Below, in pieces: positions 16,406-25,304 of a stretch of 64,000 nucleotides of DNA. The position numbers were made by a program, and so were the translations under genes. The DNA lies in NCBI GenBank assembly GCA_030442055.1, contig JAUJEB010000007.1, positions 310,001 through 374,000 on the forward strand, in the 5' to 3' direction. The first letter of the stretch is position 1, and every line of letters begins with the position of its first letter. The notes beneath the pieces were generated by a model. The model did no database searches. It was given only the letters and a program-made list of their open reading frames with translations, and was not told where the DNA came from. This DNA comes from Agaribacillus aureus. GTDB lineage: Bacteria > Bacteroidota > Bacteroidia > Cytophagales > Cyclobacteriaceae.

Positions 16406-17673
16406 TAAAGGCCTTCATCCAGGTAAACCTTCCCGTTGTTAAAAACACCTACCGATTTGCCAGTCAGGGTTTTCCCCAGAAACGGAGAATTCCTGGATTT
16501 GGAAAGGTTTGATTCCAGCGTATAATCCCACTTTTTATCCGGGTCAAATAAGGTAAGGTCCGCTTGCGAACCAACTTTGATTTCCGGTAAGGGCAAGCCT
16601 AATATCTCCCTTGGCCTGGTAGTGAAGCCCTGAATTAGCTCTTCCAGGGAAAGGTCCTGATAATGGCCTTTGATCACCGACATAAATGTCTGAAGTCCAA
16701 TAATACCAAAGTCAGCCAAATCGAACTCCAGGTTTTTACTTTCTTCATCCTGCGGACAATGGCTTGAAACGATAAGATCAATGGTACCGTCTTTTAATCC
16801 CTTGATCAGCGCCTTGATGTCACCATTTTCTCTGAATGGGGGGTTTACTTTGAAATTTGTATCATAGTCCTCCAGTGCCTTGTCACTAAAAGCTATCTGA
16901 TGCACCGCCACATCGCAGGTCACAGCCAATCCTTTTTTCTTGGCTTTTCGAATGAGATCTACAGAACCCGCCGTTGAAATATTGCTGAAGTGTATCCTGC
17001 CCCCGGCATAATCGAGCAATCGCAGGTCGCGCTGTACCATCACCTCTTCGGCCAAACCCGGCATACCCTTCAAACCTAATAAGGTGCTTTGTGTGCCTTC
17101 ATGCATACTTCCAAACATTGTTAACATCCTGTCCTCTGCTCTGTTGATAAGCAGGCCATCAAATTTTTGCAAATACTGGAGGGTTTTCAGCAGGATATCG
17201 GTATGCCATATGGGATTAAATCCATCTGTAAATCCCACAGCGCCGGCGTGGTGCAGATCAATCATTTCTGTCAGCTCCTTGCCTTCCGTATTTGCCGAAA
17301 CGGCTCCCAATGCATATAGTTGAATTAACTCATTTTTATTGTTGGAAGTAATATAAGAAACTTCATTTTTAGACTGAACCACCGGATTGGTATTGGGCAA
17401 AACGGCAACACCAGTAAATCCGCTTTTTTCGGCGAGGCTTCTTCCACTTTCCAAATTCTCCTTATGCTCAAAACCCGGATCCCCAAAATGAGCGCCTACA
17501 TCAAACCAGCCAATCGATAACTTGAGGCCTTTGGCATCGACCGTCTGTCTTGCTTTTACCTTTTGACTGGTAATGGAGGTGATCACACCATTTTTAATAT
17601 GAACATTTTTTCGTTTACCATGATAAGGTGATCGTTTGTCAAAAATCTCTACTGAATTGAGAACTATATCCAT
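16405..17673 (-). CDS. Dihydroorotase homologue lacking most metal ligands
   Basis: A 422-residue protein of the class I dihydroorotase fold; overall length and order of blocks match (GWFDVGAHFGDPGFEHKENL, VAVLPNTNP, AEDRML...EGTQSTLLGLKGMP, HFSNISTAGSVDLIRKAK). The metal site is broken. The DxHxH motif reads D-V-G-A-H (Gly60), HCED reads RAED (Arg178), CHVST reads SNIST (Asn231), and TDHAPH reads SSHCPQ (Ser304). Of the usual zinc ligands only His62 is obvious, so hydrolysis or cyclisation of carbamoyl-aspartate is unlikely. Inactive PyrC-like proteins act as structural partners of aspartate transcarbamoylase in pseudomonads. Whether that applies here is open. It abuts the BatA gene and couples to DUF4199. 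Confidence 0.85.
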   Translation of the reverse strand: MDIVLNSVEIFDKRSPYHGKRKNVHIKNGVITSITSQKVKARQTVDAKGLKLSIGWFDVGAHFGDPGFEHKENLESGRSLAEKSGFTGVAVLPNTNPVVQSKNEVSYITSNNKNELIQLYALGAVSANTEGKELTEMIDLHHAGAVGFTDGFNPIWHTDILLKTLQYLQKFDGLLINRAEDRMLTMFGSMHEGTQSTLLGLKGMPGLAEEVMVQRDLRLLDYAGGRIHFSNISTAGSVDLIRKAKKKGLAVTCDVAVHQIAFSDKALEDYDTNFKVNPPFRENGDIKALIKGLKDGTIDLIVSSHCPQDEESKNLEFDLADFGIIGLQTFMSVIKGHYQDLSLEELIQGFTTRPREILGLPLPEIKVGSQADLTLFDPDKKWDYTLESNLSKSRNSPFLGKTLTGKSVGVFNNGKVYLDEGL

Positions 17674-19683
17674 TTATAGGTAGCGTATAATCAAAATTTC
17701 AGCTAATAAAGCTAATAATGAAACAATCAGCATGTATTTCCACAAAGGAACCCCACTATGTAGCTCCCTTAGTGATCTTGTGAAGTCATTATTATCTTCA
17801 GCACTGTAAATGTCAACATTTTCGTTGTTTCCAACAATATCATTTAGTTCAGAGCGGCTGTACTGGGCCATTATCGACTCTTCCGAATTATAGTTAAACG
17901 ACAATATTTTCTTTAGCCCCTCATTATTAAAAACGTCGTAATAGCCAATCTTCATAGTATTTTTAGGAAGCTCCATAATGATATCTCTTCCCAAAATCCT
18001 CTGCGCAGGGATTAATTCCTGGTCGTCGTTTTTTAATTTATATATGACATTTTTAGAAACCGTATCAACCCTCAAAGTAATGATTGGCTGGTTTAAGGAA
18101 TAATAAAGATCGTCGCTCAACACATTACTTAATGAAGCAATCCTGTACATCACCGGTACAAATATGGCGTGTTGGTGAAAATTGGTGAACGCTTCTTTTA
18201 AAGGAACAGAAAATAAAAATATGTTTTTATCTCCCACGACATTGGACAGAAACGGTTCCCTGTTTTTCAGGCTCAGTATGGCCTCACCCGGCGCCAATGT
18301 GCTAATCTTAACCGAACCCAAGGGCATTTCGAAGATCTCATCGCTGTCGATGAACATATTTGCAAAGAATGGATTCGATAAATCCGGCGTTCGCAACGCG
18401 GTTTTTGACAGATCGGTTGCTGTCACCTTCTGCCTTACCGGCAATATCCGGCTGTAGGTATTAACATCGGTGTCCTGGGCGGGAATAATAACGATGGTAC
18501 CGTTCTTTGACAGGAATTCCAATAGCGCTTCTGCCAATGATGTGGAAACGGCTGTTATCTCATTTAATACAATTAGATCCGTATTACCGATCGCATTGTA
18601 ATCCAGGTTGGAAATTGGAAAGGAGCTGAAATTAAAAAGCTTGTCATTGGCATAAACCTGCTCTACATTGTTGGAGGCCTGGTCTGACCTTATCTCCAAC
18701 ACATCTACTCTATCGTCAACGTTTAGCGTAAAGAAAAAATCATTATCAAACGTGACCGGAAATTCTTCAAACGTGACCTTGCCCTTGTTTATCCGCTCCA
18801 AGGACTGATTAAGCTCAAAACTTTGATCTACACTGCCATTGGCAGGTATCGCCAGCGTTGTATTAGCCACCTGACTGGCATTAATAAACAGTTTCACCGG
18901 GAGGTCCTCTACGCTTTTATTGCCGGCATTTTTAAAGGAAATTATCAGGTTATTCTTTTCGTTTTCCAATAAAAATGGATTCGACAGATAAATAGTGTCG
19001 ATATAGACATTGTTGGGGGCCCTGTACTCAAAAGGTACGAGATAACAATGGGCGCTGGTATCAAAATTTATACGCTGCCAGTTACCCACCGTTGACCTTT
19101 GAAAGTCCGACAGCCAGAAGATATCCTTTCTTTCTTGGGTATCGTTCAAAAAATCCTGTAACTGGCGATTATTTACCTCCTCCATGGTTCTGCTAATGCC
19201 TGAAAACGCTATTTCCGACAAAAGATCCTTGATCTCGTTTTTTGTTTTTAGCAGGTCAGCGCCAGGCAGAAATTCATTGGTTAATAATTTAAACCTGGTG
19301 TTTTGGGGATAAATGTCGACCAGCTCATCAATAAAACCAATCCCCTGGTCAAAAGAAGTCAAATCGGTGGCTACCTCATTAGACATGCTGTAAGAATTAT
19401 CCAGATAGATATATACCAAATCATTTTTCAATGACTCCTTGATCCCGGGAATAAAAGGCTGGGCAAAAGCCAACACCAGAAATAAGATGAATAGCAGTCG
19501 TGCGGCCAGGGTAAGATAATGCTTTAATTTTCTTTTTGCGGTACTCACTTCCTTAATATGCTGCAAAAACAGGTTATTGGAAAATTTGATTTTCTTGGTC
19601 TTTCTAAAATTAAAAAGATGTACAATGACTGGAATTGAAAGCGTTATTAATCCAAAGAGGAACTGAGGGTACAAAAAGTTCAT
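17674..19683 (-). CDS. BatA-domain membrane protein with VWA-like region
   Basis: A 669-residue protein from ATG 19683. The 26 residues upstream that could be read have no family match, and MNFLYPQFLFGLITLSIPVIVHLFNFRKTKK is the standard BatA (PF07584) start. Two membrane helices (about 5-22 and 55-75) are followed by a von Willebrand A-like part (DLVYIYLDNSYSMSNE, where the DxSxS site is intact) and a long periplasmic beta-rich part, with a final helix (YMLIVSLLALLAEILIIRYL). Such proteins are linked to Bat/MoxR envelope stress systems, but no MoxR gene is here. It is first in the cluster leading to the dihydroorotase homologue, whose ATG lies directly against its stop. Confidence 0.83.
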   Translation of the reverse strand: MNFLYPQFLFGLITLSIPVIVHLFNFRKTKKIKFSNNLFLQHIKEVSTAKRKLKHYLTLAARLLFILFLVLAFAQPFIPGIKESLKNDLVYIYLDNSYSMSNEVATDLTSFDQGIGFIDELVDIYPQNTRFKLLTNEFLPGADLLKTKNEIKDLLSEIAFSGISRTMEEVNNRQLQDFLNDTQERKDIFWLSDFQRSTVGNWQRINFDTSAHCYLVPFEYRAPNNVYIDTIYLSNPFLLENEKNNLIISFKNAGNKSVEDLPVKLFINASQVANTTLAIPANGSVDQSFELNQSLERINKGKVTFEEFPVTFDNDFFFTLNVDDRVDVLEIRSDQASNNVEQVYANDKLFNFSSFPISNLDYNAIGNTDLIVLNEITAVSTSLAEALLEFLSKNGTIVIIPAQDTDVNTYSRILPVRQKVTATDLSKTALRTPDLSNPFFANMFIDSDEIFEMPLGSVKISTLAPGEAILSLKNREPFLSNVVGDKNIFLFSVPLKEAFTNFHQHAIFVPVMYRIASLSNVLSDDLYYSLNQPIITLRVDTVSKNVIYKLKNDDQELIPAQRILGRDIIMELPKNTMKIGYYDVFNNEGLKKILSFNYNSEESIMAQYSRSELNDIVGNNENVDIYSAEDNNDFTRSLRELHSGVPLWKYMLIVSLLALLAEILIIRYL

Positions 19684-19899
19684 TAGATGTAAAAGTACAA
19701 AACTCTGACAATACCAAAAACTAATTTGAGAGTAATATACCGAGGCTATAAAATATCTCACGCGAGATCCAAAACCTCCGTTAAATATTGTTAAATTGCT
19801 TTAGAAGGCATTTTTGGATTAAACTGTTGAATTATATTTACGTTAATAAAATTGTGAAAACATACAATTTTTGGAGTTAATTATGCAAATATTAATAAT

Positions 19900-21360
19900 A
19901 TGGGAAAAAGACAATTTATTTTAGGAATATTATTGGCCTCTTTGCTGGGTGGGGTTATCGCATTAGGTGGATATCAAATTTTTGCAGAGAAAGAAGAACC
20001 TCCTTTTGAAAGTTTTGAAGAAAAGCAAAAGGTAGTATTCTCCAGGTTCGAAGAGGGCAATGCACCCAAGGTGGTGGTACCGGAAGGCTTGAACTTTGTA
20101 AATGCGGCTAAAATTGTAACTCCCGGGGTAGTTCATATTAAATCGACTTATGATGAAAGCGAAGGCTATGCTTCCAAGAATCCAATCTATGACTACTTTG
20201 GGTTTGGCAATCCAAATGGCCGGAAGTCAAGAGCAACCGGTTCGGGAGTGATCATATCGGATGATGGTTATATTGTGACCAACAATCACGTCATTGAAAA
20301 TGCCAGCGAGGTAAAAGTAACCCTTAATAGTAACGAAAAATATGAAGCGGAGGTAATAGGCACTGATCCGACCACCGATCTGGCGCTAATCAAGATCAAG
20401 GATCAGAATTTACCTTTTGTAAAGTTTGGTAATTCGGATGAGCTGGAGATAGGTGAATGGGTATTGGCAGTAGGTAATCCTTTCGATCTGACTTCAACCG
20501 TGACTGCTGGAATTGTTAGTGCCAAGGGAAGAAATATCAATATCTTAAGAGACAGCAATGGCAGACAGATTGAATCGTTCATTCAAACAGATGCGGTGGT
20601 TAACCCTGGCAATAGCGGGGGCGCTTTGGTGGATCTGAATGGTCAATTAGTCGGTATTAATACTGCTATTGCCTCTCCTACTGGATCTTATACCGGTTAC
20701 TCTTTTGCCGTACCGGTGTCCCTGGTAAAAAAGGTGATGAATGATTTAAAAGAGTTTGGGGCAGTGCAAAGAGCGGTGCTAGGTGTGGGGATAGCCGAAT
20801 TGGATGATCCAAGTATAGAAGAAGAGGTAGATGAATTAAAGGGGGTATATATTCGTTCTGTCGGTCCGGGAAGCGGTGCTGAAGATGCCGGATTAAAAGT
20901 AGGCGATATTATTCTAAAGATTAATGGCGAGTCTGTGGCCACTGTGCCTGAACTACAGGAAAATGTGGCGCAAAACCGACCAGGCACAAAAATAGATGTT
21001 ACCTATAAACGAGATGGAAAAGTCAATACCGTTACCGCCACGCTAAAAAATGTTGAAAACAGCTTTGCCATTGTCAAAAAAGAGCAACCGCTGAAAATCG
21101 ATGGTGCAGTATTTGCCAATGCAAGCGAGCGGGATAAATTACGGCTGGGCATCAATGTGGGTGTTCAGGTGAAAATGCTTGATGATGGAAAGTGGGAAAA
21201 AGCCGGTATCAAAAAAGGATTTATCATCACTAAAGTGGATAAGGAAAGCATTGACAATTTAGCTGAATTCAAAACAATTCTTAAAGAAAAAGAAGGCAAC
21301 ATCACAGTATTAGGTATTTACCCTGACGGTACCAAAGATTACTACACAGTCAAGTGGTAA
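19900..21360 (+). CDS. degP: DegP/HtrA (Do family) periplasmic serine protease
   Basis: A 486-residue trypsin-fold protease with an N-terminal membrane anchor or signal (residues 7-25). The catalytic triad is His130 (TNNHVIENA), Asp160 (DPTTDLALIKI) and Ser239 (NPGNSGGAL). Two PDZ domains follow: the first around 280-375 with VYIRSVGPGSGAEDAGLKVGD, the second around 395-486 with GKWEKAGIKKGFIITKVD. It degrades or refolds damaged envelope proteins and is usually stress-induced. It is transcribed divergently from the BatA cluster and ends with a strong hairpin terminator at 21379-21409. Length matches Do-family proteases. Confidence 0.93.
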   Translation: MGKRQFILGILLASLLGGVIALGGYQIFAEKEEPPFESFEEKQKVVFSRFEEGNAPKVVVPEGLNFVNAAKIVTPGVVHIKSTYDESEGYASKNPIYDYFGFGNPNGRKSRATGSGVIISDDGYIVTNNHVIENASEVKVTLNSNEKYEAEVIGTDPTTDLALIKIKDQNLPFVKFGNSDELEIGEWVLAVGNPFDLTSTVTAGIVSAKGRNINILRDSNGRQIESFIQTDAVVNPGNSGGALVDLNGQLVGINTAIASPTGSYTGYSFAVPVSLVKKVMNDLKEFGAVQRAVLGVGIAELDDPSIEEEVDELKGVYIRSVGPGSGAEDAGLKVGDIILKINGESVATVPELQENVAQNRPGTKIDVTYKRDGKVNTVTATLKNVENSFAIVKKEQPLKIDGAVFANASERDKLRLGINVGVQVKMLDDGKWEKAGIKKGFIITKVDKESIDNLAEFKTILKEKEGNITVLGIYPDGTKDYYTVKW

Positions 21361-21378
21361 CTAACAGAAGATCACAGA

Positions 21379-21409
21379 AAACCCCGGCTATAAATGTCGG
21401 GGTTTTTTT
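21379..21409 (+). terminator. Rho-independent terminator after degP
   Basis: AAACCCCG (21379-21386) and CGGGGTTT (21398-21405) form a perfect 8-bp stem with an 11-base loop, followed by a run of T. It lies 19 bases after the protease stop codon. Confidence 0.88.
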
Positions 21410-21500
21410 GTGACTATTTTTTAATAATTGTTTCAAAACTCATATTATAGATTAATACTTTTTATAGTTTTGTGGGAATTCAGATAAACAACAATAAACA

Positions 21501-23048
21501 ATGTCAGAAGATAAATTTGGAGTTAAAAAAGCGCTGACCGAATTAGGAATCCTCAATTTAAATAATGGCGCTTCCACGGGCGCCAACTGGATAAAAACCG
21601 GCGGCCAGGAAATCTCCTCTTACTCCCCGGTTGACGGGCAATTAATTGCAAAAGTAAATGCTGCCACCGATTCAGATTATCACAAAATTATAGACGAGGC
21701 ACAAACGGCATTTCGTTATTGGCGTACGGTACCCGCCCCCAAAAGGGGAGAAATAGTAAGACAAATAGGGGATGGCTTACGCGCAAATAAAGAAAATCTG
21801 GGCAAGCTGGTATCCTATGAAATGGGCAAATCCTACCAGGAAGGATTAGGTGAGGTGCAGGAAATGATTGATATATGCGATTTTGCGGTAGGCCTGTCGC
21901 GTCAGTTGTATGGATTAACCATGCATTCGGAGCGGCCATCGCACCGAATGTATGAACAATATCACCCTTTGGGCATTGTCGGTATTATTTCCGCCTTTAA
22001 TTTCCCCGTGGCGGTTTGGTCCTGGAATGCCATGTTAGCCTGGGTTTGCGGAGATGTTTGCCTTTGGAAGCCTTCGGAGAAGACGCCTATATCTGCCATA
22101 GCCTGTCAACATATCGTACAAAAGATATTTACACAAAATAATATCCCCGAAGGAGTTTCTAACCTGATCATTGGTGATTATACCATCGGCGAGTTGTTGG
22201 CAAATGACCAAAGAATTCCATTGGTGTCAGCCACCGGCTCAACCCGTATGGGGAAAGCAGTTGGCCAGGCTGTTGGAGCCAGGTTGGGACGGGCATTGCT
22301 GGAATTAGGAGGAAACAATGCGGTTATCATTGGCCAGGGTGCCGATTTGGAAATATCGATCCGGGCCGCTTTATTCGGAGCGGTGGGCACTGCCGGACAA
22401 AGATGTACGACCACAAGGAGATTGATTATTCATGAAAGCGTTTATGAAAAGGTCAAAGAAAAGCTCGCCGCTGCCTATGGTCAGCTAAAGATTGGCAATC
22501 CCCTGGACGAAAATAACCATGTAGGGCCGCTTATCGATACGCAGGCTGTAAAACAATATTTGCAGGCTTTAGATAAAATAAGTGAGGAAGGCGGAAGGGC
22601 GGTAGTAGCCGGCGAAGTACTCAATGGTCCCGACTACGGTTCTGGTTGCTATGTGAAGCCAGCTATATATGAAGTGGAAAGTCATTTTGAAATTGTACAA
22701 CATGAGACCTTTGCGCCTATACTTTATCTAATGAAATTTAAAGATATCGAAGAGGCCGTGGCTATCCAAAACAATGTGCCACAGGGGTTGTCTTCGGCTA
22801 TCATGACCAATGATGTCAGAGAGTCGGAATTGTTTTTATCAAGCGCTGGATCTGATTGTGGCATCGCCAATGTCAATATTGGTACTTCAGGAGCGGAAAT
22901 CGGAGGCGCATTTGGCGGCGAAAAAGAAACCGGAGGTGGCAGAGAATCCGGCTCGGACGCCTGGAAGGCCTACATGAGAAGACAAACAAACACAATAAAT
23001 TATGGACGGGAACTACCCCTGGCACAGGGTATTAAATTTGACATTTGA
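21501..23048 (+). CDS. Aldehyde dehydrogenase, ALDH7 (aminoadipate semialdehyde) type
   Basis: A 515-residue NAD(P)-dependent aldehyde dehydrogenase. Catalytic Cys302 lies in VGTAGQRCTTTRR and the general base Glu268 in LELGGNN. The nucleotide-binding block VSATGSTRMGKAVG and GIISAFNFPVAVWSWN are typical. The phrase YSPVDGQLIAKV and the ending GGGRESGSDAWKAYMRRQTNTINYG are characteristic of the ALDH7/antiquitin group, which oxidises alpha-aminoadipate semialdehyde in lysine breakdown and related aldehydes. It stands alone; a TAGTTTTG (21465-21472) upstream is a possible -7 element. Confidence 0.9.
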   Translation: MSEDKFGVKKALTELGILNLNNGASTGANWIKTGGQEISSYSPVDGQLIAKVNAATDSDYHKIIDEAQTAFRYWRTVPAPKRGEIVRQIGDGLRANKENLGKLVSYEMGKSYQEGLGEVQEMIDICDFAVGLSRQLYGLTMHSERPSHRMYEQYHPLGIVGIISAFNFPVAVWSWNAMLAWVCGDVCLWKPSEKTPISAIACQHIVQKIFTQNNIPEGVSNLIIGDYTIGELLANDQRIPLVSATGSTRMGKAVGQAVGARLGRALLELGGNNAVIIGQGADLEISIRAALFGAVGTAGQRCTTTRRLIIHESVYEKVKEKLAAAYGQLKIGNPLDENNHVGPLIDTQAVKQYLQALDKISEEGGRAVVAGEVLNGPDYGSGCYVKPAIYEVESHFEIVQHETFAPILYLMKFKDIEEAVAIQNNVPQGLSSAIMTNDVRESELFLSSAGSDCGIANVNIGTSGAEIGGAFGGEKETGGGRESGSDAWKAYMRRQTNTINYGRELPLAQGIKFDI

Positions 23049-23178
23049 TTAGAGTAAAATGGCAATACAATAAATTAAGGGATTTTTTTGAGGAAATTGT
23101 ATAAATCACTTATATTGCTTCATATTTTTTATTTTCTACTGATAATTATATCTTTAATACGCGATAAAGCACACAAAA

Positions 23179-23598
23179 ATGGCGGATAAAAACAGCGAAA
23201 AATACCATGCAGTCATGTTGATTGACGACAATGAGATAGACAATCTCATTAACCAAAAAATGATAGAGGCATCAAACATCACAAATAACATTTTTACACA
23301 CACCGGCGCCAGAAGCGCCATCGAGTTTTTGAAAAATATTGAGAAATTGGAGGGGATATCTGAAAATGCTTTACCAGATATCATATTCCTCGACATCGAT
23401 ATGCCACTAATGGATGGATTTCAGTTTTTAGATGAGTTCGAAAAACTAAATGATAAAACAAGGGATAAGTGTAATATTGTGATGCTGACATCTTCTATCA
23501 ATCCGCAAGACCTCAACAAATCAAAAAAATATAAGTCTGTTAAAAAATATATTAACAAACCACTTACCCAGGAAAATTTATTGAAATTGGAAGTATAA
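23179..23598 (+). CDS. Single-domain response regulator
   Basis: A 139-residue CheY-like receiver with LIDDNEIDN at the N-terminus, phospho-acceptor Asp72 in IIFLDIDMPLMDGFQFL, the VMLTSS threonine/serine region and Lys127 in YINKPLT. This subtype (DDNEIDN start, variable middle insert) is common in Bacteroidota as a single-domain protein that receives phosphate from hybrid or membrane kinases. No output domain is present and the length is normal for the subtype. No kinase gene is adjacent. It converges on the next gene with a shared hairpin at 23601-23633. Confidence 0.88.
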   Translation: MADKNSEKYHAVMLIDDNEIDNLINQKMIEASNITNNIFTHTGARSAIEFLKNIEKLEGISENALPDIIFLDIDMPLMDGFQFLDEFEKLNDKTRDKCNIVMLTSSINPQDLNKSKKYKSVKKYINKPLTQENLLKLEV

Positions 23599-23600
23599 AA

Positions 23601-23633
23601 AATAAGTTGAGCTTTTTACTAGCTCAACTTATT
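23601..23633. terminator. Bidirectional terminator hairpin
   Basis: AATAAGTTGAGC (23601-23612) and GCTCAACTTATT (23622-23633) form a perfect 12-bp stem with a nine-base loop. On the minus strand it is followed by TTTTTTAT, a good terminator. The stem includes the last codons of the minus-strand gene. On the plus strand it lies directly behind the response regulator. Confidence 0.8.
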
Positions 23634-25058
23634 AATAAATTTCTCATCAAGCTTGACATACAAGGTGGGCGCAAAGTAGTTTACATTTACATTCTTCATC
23701 TTTTCCACCAAAGCTCTAATCTTATCTGATTTATTTTTCTTCACATCGTTGATCGATGTTTTCAGAATTTTGGTAAAAATCAAAATGTGCTCGCAGTTAT
23801 CCTTGCCAAGCAACCTGATTTGCCGCTGAATACTATTAATTAACTGATTGAACAAATCATAGTCATTCATTAAGCAGTACTGAAGGGCCAAAATTACTTT
23901 TACCTCCAGCTGTGCATAAGGAAAATTCTTCAGACTGATTTCGTTCAGCAAGTTATTGATCCATCTTGCCGCCTCATCAGGTTTATCGGAATAGTAGCAC
24001 GACATGGCCCTGTAGGTCACGTACGTCACATACTTTGGAATATCATTTTTGTCGCATTCAAAATCCTGGAATAACAGCTCATTTTCCTCGTACATTTCCA
24101 CTTCATTACCCAGGCGATTATGACGCTTGATTTTGGTCAGCAAAAATTGCGGTGGATAGGAGAATAAACTATAGTTGGACATCAGGTTGCCGGCCGCTTC
24201 ATTTACCTCTTCAAAAAAGTTTTCAGCTTTTCGGTATACCTTATAATGATTGTAGTATTCCAGTTTAAGAAATTCGTAAACTAACTTAAGATGATAATAA
24301 ATTGAGTCGAGATGGTAGGAGTTAAATATCTTTTCAATATTATCAAGAATATCTTCAATTGGTTCCAGGTCATCATCGATGGATTCGTCTACCTCCACAA
24401 ACATTCTGTGAAAAATGTTCATACAACTTTGGTACACGTACAGCCGGTGAGAGTCATAAAGCCCACAAACATTGGACATTTCTCTATTCAACAGTGTTAA
24501 CTCAAGCTTATCGTTTTCTGAGCCAGAAAGTGTGTAATGACCATATTTTTTAAAATATTCAGCCAATAAATCTTCCGCTTTGTCCACGGCAAGCATGTAG
24601 GCAACATGCTGGTTATATAATTGAGAATAATTGAAATGATCCGGAGAATTTATATGCAGCTTTTTCAAGGATTTATAAACCACTGTAAGCTCATTCGACA
24701 AATCGTAATCGAGCAATTCCTTTTCCAGCTTTTTTAAGGTGGCAATAGCAATGGCTTTCTTCTTGGTAAATAAAATCTCATTAATATTTGCAACTTTCTT
24801 CAGGATATCGGTACGTGGATTCTCCATCTGCTGCAACAAGTACTCCTCAATTTTCTGATTAAGCCTGGATCTTAGCGTGTAGTACGCGTTGGTATTTACT
24901 TCCAACTCGTCCATTACCTTGTTATCAGACATTTGCTTTTCGCGCATTGATTTGAGCAAATAAGCTGACTTCTCAGCATTGCTTTCAATCAACTGGCTAT
25001 GGATTGCCTCGTAGTCTGGCTCAGATAATTGCTTTATAATATTTTTTAGTTTAGCCAT
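23619..25058 (-). CDS. Helical repeat protein of unknown function
   Basis: A 479-residue, almost wholly alpha-helical cytoplasmic protein without signal peptide. It starts MAKLKNIIKQLSEPDYEAIH and has a charged N-terminal region (about 1-120), then helix pairs that resemble irregular TPR units (for example LDSIYYHLKLVYEFLKLEYYNHYKVYRKAENFFEEV and PDEAARWINNLLNEISLKNFPYAQLEVKVILALQY). I know similar proteins only from Cytophagales and related groups, without an assigned job; a scaffold role is possible. It is monocistronic and its last codons form part of a hairpin terminator shared with the convergent response regulator. Confidence 0.72.
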   Translation of the reverse strand: MAKLKNIIKQLSEPDYEAIHSQLIESNAEKSAYLLKSMREKQMSDNKVMDELEVNTNAYYTLRSRLNQKIEEYLLQQMENPRTDILKKVANINEILFTKKKAIAIATLKKLEKELLDYDLSNELTVVYKSLKKLHINSPDHFNYSQLYNQHVAYMLAVDKAEDLLAEYFKKYGHYTLSGSENDKLELTLLNREMSNVCGLYDSHRLYVYQSCMNIFHRMFVEVDESIDDDLEPIEDILDNIEKIFNSYHLDSIYYHLKLVYEFLKLEYYNHYKVYRKAENFFEEVNEAAGNLMSNYSLFSYPPQFLLTKIKRHNRLGNEVEMYEENELLFQDFECDKNDIPKYVTYVTYRAMSCYYSDKPDEAARWINNLLNEISLKNFPYAQLEVKVILALQYCLMNDYDLFNQLINSIQRQIRLLGKDNCEHILIFTKILKTSINDVKKNKSDKIRALVEKMKNVNVNYFAPTLYVKLDEKFINKLS

Positions 25059-25304
25059 ACAAGCTTCTCAATTTAAATTAGTTAGTGACTTTTAAATTTT
25101 GTTAAATCTAAGAAAAATATTACATCTAAAAAACTTGATTATTTATAGAACATATTAAATTATTTTAATAAATAATCGGTTTTATGCCTATTTCTCTAAA
25201 AAAAACGCGTGCTAATACTTTTAAAAGTGGGTAGTGCGCGGATTGTTACTTATCAAAATATACCTGATAACTTTAATAATAGCAGTTTAATTATTTTAAT
25301 TTTC

